Source: Neurospora tetraspora
Lineage: Eukaryota; Ascomycota; Sordariomycetes; Sordariales; Sordariaceae
DNA length: 64,000 bases
Direction: 5' to 3'
Assembly: GCF_033439725.1 (NCBI RefSeq)
Contig: NW_026944390.1
Location: forward strand, 744,001 to 808,000
Of the stretch, positions 57,901-64,000 are shown in pieces. The notes beneath the pieces are model-generated. The model was not told where the DNA came from. It saw nothing but the letters and a program-made list of their open reading frames with translations, and made no database searches. A program made the position numbers and the translations under genes. Positions within the stretch are counted from its first letter, which is position 1, and every line of letters begins with the position of its first letter.

Positions 57901-60656
57901 ACTGGAAGTCCGAAGTTGCTCCTCTTAACGACACCCTCAAGGGTATGGTTGATCTGGAGAAGGTCGTTGTTGTCACTGGTTTCGCCGAGGTTGGCCCCTG
58001 GGGTAACTCCAGAACCCGCTGGGAGATGGAGGCCTATGGTGAGTTCTCGCTTGAGGGCTGCATTGAGATGGCCTGGATCATGGGTCTCATCAAGAACCAC
58101 AATGGTCCTATCAAGGGCAAGCCTTACTCTGGCTGGGTTGATGCCAAGACTGGCGAGCCCGTTGACGACAAGGACATCAAGCCCAAGTACGAGAAGTACA
58201 TCCTCGAACACTCTGGTATCCGTCTGATCGAGCCCGAGCTGTTCGAAGGTTACGATCCCAACAAGAAGCAGCTTCTCCATGAGGTTGTCATTGAGGAGGA
58301 TCTCGATCCTTTTGAGGCCACCAAGGAAACCGCTGAGGAGTTCAAGAGAGAGCATGGCGATAAGGTCGACATCTTTGAGATTCCCGAGACTGGTCAGTAC
58401 ACTGTCCGTCTGAAGAAGGGCGCCTCGCTCTGGATCCCCAAGGCTCTGCGCTTCGACCGTCTGGTTGCTGGCCAGATCCCTACCGGCTGGGACGCCAAGC
58501 GTTACGGTATCCCCGACGACATCATTTCTCAGGTTGACCCCGTTGCTCTCTTCGTCCTTGTGTCTACTGTGGAGGCTCTTCTCTCGTCTGGTATTACCGA
58601 CCCGTATGAGTTCTACAAGTACGTCCATGTCTCCGAAGTGGGTAACTGCGTCGGTTCTGGTATGGGTGGTGCCACTGCACTCCGTAACATGCACCGCGAC
58701 AGATTCCTTGATAAGCCTGTCCAGAACGATATTCTTCAAGAGTCCTTCATCAACACCATGGCCGCCTGGGTCAACATGCTCTTGATCTCGTCTTCTGGAC
58801 CCATCAAGACGCCAGTCGGTGCTTGCGCTACCGCTGTCGAGTCCATCGACATTGGTTACGAGACCATCATGGAGGGCAAGGCCCGCGTGTGCTTCGTCGG
58901 TGGCTTCGATGACTTCGGCGAGGAGGGCTCGTATGAGTTCGCCAACATGAAGGCTACCAGCAACGCTGTTGATGAGTTTGCCCATGGTCGCACGCCCAAG
59001 GAGATGTCCAGGCCTACTACTACCACGAGAAATGGCTTCATGGAGTCGCAGGGTAGCGGTGTTCAGGTCATCATGACTGCCAAGCTTGCTTTGGATATGG
59101 GCGTCCCCATCTATGGTGTCCTTGCTTTGACCACCACCGCTTCCGACAAGATCGGTCGCTCCGTCCCTGCCCCCGGCAAGGGTGTTCTTACTACTGCTCG
59201 CGAGCGCCAGGGTAGCCTCCCCTCGCCCCTGCTCGACATCAAGTACAGACGTCGCCAGATTGAGCGCCGGAAGAAGCAGCTTGAGAACGAGAAGGAGGAA
59301 GAGCTTGAGTATCTCGCCGATGAGGTTGAGGCCCTCAAGGCCGAAGGCAGGCCGCAGAAGGAGATCGACGACTATGCCCGCCATAGAACCCAGCACATTG
59401 AAGAGGAGGCCGAAAGACAGGTCAAGGAAGTTCTCCGCAGCTACGGCAACAACTTCTGGAAGGGCGATGCTACGATTGCTCCCCTTCGTGGTGCCCTTGC
59501 TACTTGGGGCCTCACTATTGACGATCTTGACGTCGCTTCTTTCCACGGTACTTCTACCAAGGCCAACGACAAGAATGAGTCGTCTGTCATTTGCCAGCAG
59601 CTCCGTCATCTCGGCCGCAAGAAGGGCAATGCTGTGCTCGGCATTTTCCAGAAGTATCTCACTGGTCATCCCAAGGGTGCTGCTGGTGCCTGGATGATGA
59701 ACGGCTGCTTGCAAGTGCTCAACAGTGGCCTTGTCCCCGGCAACCGCAACGCCGACAACGTCGACGCTGTCATGGAGGAGTTTGACTACATTGTTTACCC
59801 TAGCAAGAGTATCCAGACTGATGGTGTCAAGGCCTTCTCCGTTACATCGTTCGGTTTCGGCCAGAAGGGTGCTCAGGCCATTGGTGTCCATCCCAAGTAT
59901 CTTTATGCCACTCTTGACGAGGAGGCGTTCAACGCTTACCGCACCAAGGTGGAGGCTCGCCAGAAGAAGACCTACCGCTTCTTCCACAACGGTCTCATCA
60001 ACAACACCCTGTTCGTTGCCAAGGATAAATCTCCCTACTCTGACGACCAGCTTCAATCGGTTCTTCTCAACCCCAAGGCCCGTGTTACTGAGGACAAGAA
60101 GACCGGCCAGCTCACGTATCCCGCCAACTTCATGGAGCTGGAGCCGGCGCAGAAGCTGCAGAAGAAGAGCGAGGAATCTCTTGAGTCGACTGTCGCCCGT
60201 GCTGCAAACCGTCTCAAGAACAGCAACACCCGTGTTGGCTTCGATCTCGAGGAAATTTCTTCCATCAACATCGACAATGAAACTTTCCTGGAACGCAACT
60301 TCACCGAGGCTGAGCTCCAGTACTGCAAGGCCCCTAGCACTGGTCGGTCGCCGCAGAAGTCGTTTGCTGGTCGCTGGAGCGCGAAGGAGGCCGTCTTTAA
60401 GTCCCTTGGTGTTACCGGCCAGGGTGCTGGTGCATCCTTGAAGGACATTGAGATTCTCTCGGATGGCAACGGGGGTCCCGTGGTGAAGGTACGTATCCCT
60501 TGTTCCGTTTTTGGTCGCTAGTATTAGTTGCTAACATATTCGTAGTTGCACGGTGCTGCTTTGGAGGCTGCGAACAAGGCTGGCGTTTCCAAGGTTAACG
60601 TGACGCTGTCCTATTCTGACAGCCATGCTGTTGCCATTGCTACGGCTCACTTCTAG
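54942..60656 (+). CDS. fas2: Fatty acid synthase subunit alpha
   Basis: Three exons: 54942-55464, 55528-60488 and 60546-60656 (introns 63 and 57 bases), encoding 1864 residues. The N-terminus ([20 protein letters not shown]) completes the malonyl/palmitoyl transferase fold of beta. An Ala/Pro linker follows, then the acyl carrier protein with the phosphopantetheine serine Ser177 in [13 protein letters not shown]. The ketoreductase has [17 protein letters not shown] from residue 651. The ketosynthase has Cys1274 in GACATAVES, His1514 in [10 protein letters not shown] and His1555 in [10 protein letters not shown]. The C-terminal phosphopantetheinyl transferase starts near 1744 ([26 protein letters not shown]) and is completed by exon 3, ending AVAIATAHF. 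So the subunit can load its own carrier protein. It is divergent from the beta gene, which suits equal expression of both subunits. Confidence 0.98.
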
Positions 60657-61950
60657 AAGAAGAGAAGAAACGGGAGCGATGAGGGATGGGAACTGGTTTA
60701 GACGCTTACGCATCCTTTAGTTTCAGTGGCTTTTACCCGCCGCATATTACTATTCAGCATCCATAAACTTGGCGGTTATTTGGACGGAAGGCAAGAGGTG
60801 GTGGATTACAGGAGTTATAAAAGATGTTATATTTTGTCAGCATTTCTTTGGCGGCCAGGCGTATATTTCAGATGGTGGATTTAGCTAAATGGTAACGAAA
60901 GTCTGGAGCAGTGGGAAAATAGACATTTAGAGGTTTTGAAGACAACGCCGTTCACAAGAGCAAGACACTACGAGAGATTGTGACCGTTCGGCCTCGAACG
61001 CTGGGCACGCTTGCTGTTTGGTGTTATCTTGGGCTTATCAAGACGTCATGGCAGGTCGCCCTGACATGACCAGATTGGCCAATCAGATTGATCAATCAGG
61101 TCGCAATCGGATCGGGCAAGTGACGCTGATCAGAAAGACCAGGGGAGGAGTGCCAAAATCCGATCATCTCCGAGTGGTTAGGCTCACCTCTTGGATGTCC
61201 CTTGGCTTCCATTCCGGCACCCGTTGGTAGCCTTGGATCGGCAGCCGGCGCTGACCGCACTTCAAAGTAACCGAAAGCAAGGGACCAGATCCACCGATAT
61301 ACTCGATGTCCTATCGCGTATCGGCGGCAGGCGGGTAAAGAAGCAATGAGGCACAGGTCGAGGTTCCAAGAGAGAATCGGTATGTGGTGAATGTTTCGGC
61401 TACAATGTTTCATTGGTTATATGGCTCGGTAGGGGTAATGCTAGCCGTTTGACGCTCTTATCACCACCAGCCTGTTGTTTCCTAAGACTAAGACAGACTA
61501 TAAAGAATCATCCTCTCCCCGGACTTTCTTTCTTTCCCTTCTAGTTTTGGGGGGGTTTGATGCCATTTCTCACCATTATCTGTTAGCAACAAGAGGACAC
61601 GTTGTTTGGAAGCGCACACAGCAACTCGCACCTGTCAGTGTTCAACTTGCATCGGCTTAATCGTCAGACCGTTACAACCTTCACTTAAGCCAAACCCATC
61701 GTCTACGAATCCCGAGAATCCGGCTTCTTCTCATCAACCGCGCATATCATATGCAACAAGGGCATCATTGGCAATTGCTCGACCAAGTCTCGTTCATCCG
61801 AAAAGCCGAACCGGAACGGCCCGAACAAGCACATCAAGAGTCTGAGCGCGAGGTACCTTAATTGTAGCCTTCACTTCCCAGCACGGTACCTGAATATTTG
61901 GAGAAGTTTGGAGACATCGGTCCTCTTATACTACACACAACCCAGACAAC
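60657..61950. other. Intergenic between FAS alpha and guanine deaminase
   Basis: 3' untranslated region of FAS alpha, then the promoter region of guanine deaminase. No supported gene is present. Two adjacent palindromes lie at 61073-61097. Confidence 0.45.
61073..61097. promoter_or_regulatory. Twin 12-base palindromes with inverted CCAAT
   Basis: GATTGGCCAATC (61073-61084) and GATTGATCAATC (61086-61097) are each perfect 12-base palindromes separated by one base. The first is two CCAAT boxes back to back. Function is unknown; the distance to the guanine deaminase ATG is about 850 bases. Confidence 0.5.
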
Positions 61951-63444
61951 ATGGGTTCTCAAGAACAGACAACCCTGGTTACCCAGAACCAGCTCTTCTA
62001 CGGCACCTTCATCTACCCCAAGACCCTGACCGAGCTCGAATACCTCTACAACACCGCCGTCGCCGTTGACCAGAACGGCACCATCGTTGCCATCAAGCGC
62101 GACTGTGACCTCTCCCAGGCCACCAGCACTCTTCTTCCACGCCTCGGCTGGGCCCCGAACAGCGTCACCATACACTCCTCCTCAGATTCCCATAACCAGT
62201 TCTTCTTCCCCGGCTTCATCGACACTCACCTGCACGCCCCTCAATATCCCAATGTCGGCATCTTCGGCAAGTCCACCCTCCTCGACTGGCTCGAGACCTA
62301 CACATTCCCGCTCGAGGCCTCGCTCTCGGACCCGGCCAAGGCCCGGACCGTCTACAACCGCGTCATCCGCAAGACCCTGAGCCACGGCACCACGTGCGCC
62401 GCCTACTACGCCACCAAAGACGTCACCACCACCAACTTGCTCGCCGACCTGTGCCTACGTGCCGGCCAGCGCGCCCTCGTCGGCCGCGTGTGCATGGACC
62501 AGCTGTCTCCCGACTACTACCGCGACGCCTCGGCCGCCGACTCCGTGGCCGCCACCCGCGAATCGATCGCCTACATCCAGTCCATCGATCCGACCGGCGC
62601 CATCGTCCGGCCCGTGATCACCCCGCGCTTTGCGCCCTCGTGCTCCGCCCCCTTGATGGCCGACCTCGGCAAGCTAGCCGCCGAGACGGGTCTCCCTGTA
62701 CAAACGCACATCTCGGAGAACGAAGGCGAGATCGACCTAGTCAGGGAATTGTTCCCCGCCAAGAAGATCGGGGCGAAAGGGGATACCTACACGCACGTGT
62801 ACGACACTTTCGGGCTGCTGACGGACAAGACCATCCTGGCGCACGGCGTGCACCTGTCGGAGGAGGAGGTGGAGATCATCAAGGCGAGGGGAAGCAAGGT
62901 CAGTCACTGCCCGTGCAGCAACAGCGCCCTCGCGAGCGGGGCGGCGCGGGTGAGGTGGTTGCTGGAGCGCGGCGTCGAGGTCGGTTTAGGCACGGATATG
63001 AGCGGCGGGTATAGCCCGTCGGTGCTGGAGGCGGCGAGGCAGGCGGCGCTGGTGAGCCGGCATGTGGCTATGGGGTGTGCGTCGGTGGAGAAGGGGAGCA
63101 AGGGGAGTAAGGCGAATAAGGACGGGATAGATAGGGAGAGGGCCAAGTTGACGGTGGAGGAGGTGCTGTATCTGGCTACCAAGGGAGGAGCGGAGCTGGT
63201 GGGGATGAAGGGCAGGGTGGGCGGGTTTGAGGTGGGCATGGAGTGGGATGTGCAGTTGATTGGGCTGGGGAGGGATGTTGCGGATGGAGAGTATGAAGGT
63301 GAGGAGAAGGAGGAGGAAGGGAATGTGGATGTGTTTGGGTGGGAGAGCTGGCCGGATAGGGTGGCTAAGTGGGTGTATAATGGTGATGACAGGAACACGA
63401 GGAAGGTTTGGGTTAAGGGGAGGTTGGTGCATGAGAGGAAGTAA
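61951..63444 (+). CDS. Guanine deaminase
   Basis: Single exon, 497 residues. It is an amidohydrolase-fold enzyme that turns guanine into xanthine and ammonia in purine catabolism. The metal-binding HxH is in FFPGFIDTHLHAPQYPN (His93, His95). Further family motifs are GTTCAAYYAT, VCMDQLSPDYYRD, TPRFAPSCSAPLM, the second metal His in QTHISENEGE, HGVHLSEEE, and the diagnostic VGLGTDMSGGYSPSVLEAAR with the catalytic Asp. C-terminal residues 415-460 are Gly/Glu-rich. The ATG at 61951 is preceded by ACAAC, a good context. The gene is GC-rich at third positions in its first 1100 bases and switches to a G-rich, purine-biased style from about 63060 on. Cytosolic, as no signal is seen. Confidence 0.96.
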   Translation: MGSQEQTTLVTQNQLFYGTFIYPKTLTELEYLYNTAVAVDQNGTIVAIKRDCDLSQATSTLLPRLGWAPNSVTIHSSSDSHNQFFFPGFIDTHLHAPQYPNVGIFGKSTLLDWLETYTFPLEASLSDPAKARTVYNRVIRKTLSHGTTCAAYYATKDVTTTNLLADLCLRAGQRALVGRVCMDQLSPDYYRDASAADSVAATRESIAYIQSIDPTGAIVRPVITPRFAPSCSAPLMADLGKLAAETGLPVQTHISENEGEIDLVRELFPAKKIGAKGDTYTHVYDTFGLLTDKTILAHGVHLSEEEVEIIKARGSKVSHCPCSNSALASGAARVRWLLERGVEVGLGTDMSGGYSPSVLEAARQAALVSRHVAMGCASVEKGSKGSKANKDGIDRERAKLTVEEVLYLATKGGAELVGMKGRVGGFEVGMEWDVQLIGLGRDVADGEYEGEEKEEEGNVDVFGWESWPDRVAKWVYNGDDRNTRKVWVKGRLVHERK

Positions 63445-63756
63445 ACTGGAGGGTTGGGTTTTCTTCTTGGAGTCTTCTTGGGTTTTCCTTGCATTGGAAT
63501 ACCAATAGGGATACCATAGGTGTTTTGGTGTGGGTATGGCATGAGACATGATGGAATGAAAGTTCATGAACTTTTATGAGCGATGTATTAAGAAGGTTCG
63601 CAAAGCTTGGATAGCTTCTTTTTCAGTTAGGTGGCGTTCATGTTTGCTTTCGGATGTTTGTGAAGACTCCCGTGCGAGACGGAATCGTAGGGACGTACCC
63701 CAAGCGCTACTATGGGGTATGTAAGGTCCTGACTCAGACACCTCATCATTAATTGA
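63445..63756. other. Intergenic between guanine deaminase and tRNA-Asn
   Basis: 3' flank of the guanine deaminase gene and 5' flank of the tRNA. No frame is supported. Confidence 0.5.
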
Positions 63757-63830
63757 TCCTTCGTGGCGCAATTGGCTAGCGCGTCAGACTGTTAATCTGG
63801 AGGCTGTAAGTTCGATCCTTACCGAAGGAG
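63757..63830 (+). tRNA. tRNA-Asn (GTT)
   Basis: 74 bases, no intron. The acceptor stem TCCTTCG pairs with CGAAGGA, with discriminator G. The D arm has GGCTAGC, the anticodon stem CAGAC/TCTG encloses the loop CTGTTAA with anticodon GTT, and the T loop is TTCGATC. A run of six T begins about 11 bases downstream and would end RNA polymerase III transcription. Confidence 0.97.
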
Positions 63831-64000
63831 CAAGTTTCTCTTTTTTGCAACTTTCCTTTTCCGTCTTCTGGATGATGGTTTTCTTTTTCGCCTTTCGCAT
63901 GTTTCTTCATGCCAGTTTATAGCTGACTTCAATGTCTCTTCCTTTTTGTCTGCAATCACTTTCCCGTTCTTCATCGTCTTTTCTCACGCGTTATAGGCTC
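63831..64000 (+). terminator. Pol III terminator and flank of tRNA-Asn
   Basis: The T-run at about 63841-63846 is the likely terminator. The rest of the window is T/C-rich and holds nothing else that I can support. Confidence 0.6.

Noticed and set aside
56700-60056. Open frame of 1118 codons on the minus strand, opposite FAS alpha
   Set aside because: It lies exactly antisense to a certain gene. Biased codon use in the sense gene avoids the triplets that would be stops on the other strand, which creates long antisense frames by itself. The translation has no motif.

Overview
The window is filamentous-fungal nuclear DNA, almost certainly Neurospora (Sordariales). The strongest pointer is an NDR-family kinase at 9157-11188 that I recognise as cot-1. 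Introns are short (48-122 bases) with GTRAGT-type donors, CTAAC/CTGAC branch sites and YAG acceptors. Coding DNA is GC-rich, and two fatty acid synthase genes have the two-subunit fungal type I layout. From memory, cot-1 and both FAS genes lie on N. crassa linkage group IV; the sequence alone does not separate N. crassa from its close relatives. Layout: a Pho85-type cyclin gene (1284-2303, +); an NIP30/FAM192A protein (4510-5505, +) convergent with TIM54 (5873-7318, -); a small candidate gene (8027-8383, +); cot-1 (9157-11188, +) convergent with a PHD-finger gene (11917-13677, -); a mitochondrial family III CoA-transferase (14236-15735, -) divergent from splicing factor SF3A2/Prp11 (16598-17341, +); an asparagine-synthetase-like protein (18509-20609, -); initiator tRNA-Met (21019-21090, -); and a VPS9-CUE exchange factor (21554-23987, -). 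Roughly 24-37 kb is accessory-looking: no recognisable conserved gene, several small orphan reading frames rich in charged, probably helical sequence, and in-frame TAA codons that look like CAA changed by a C-to-T transition in CpA context, the context favoured by Neurospora's repeat-induced point mutation (RIP). A conserved fungal gene of unknown function follows (37141-38725, +). Then comes a long non-coding stretch with simple repeats and a clearly broken orphan gene (42747 to about 43530, -), which keeps an intron but carries two in-frame TAG codons and an 18-base minisatellite inside its frame. The right part is the fatty acid synthase locus: FAS beta (44382-50712, -; acetyltransferase, enoyl reductase, dehydratase and malonyl/palmitoyl transferase) and FAS alpha (54942-60656, +; ACP, ketoreductase, ketosynthase and phosphopantetheinyl transferase). 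They are transcribed divergently from a 4.2 kb intergenic region and together make the cytosolic alpha6-beta6 synthase. Guanine deaminase (61951-63444, +) and tRNA-Asn(GTT) (63757-63830, +) close the window. I do not see an obvious new multigene system. The most interesting material is the set of decaying or unstable orphan genes between 25 and 44 kb.
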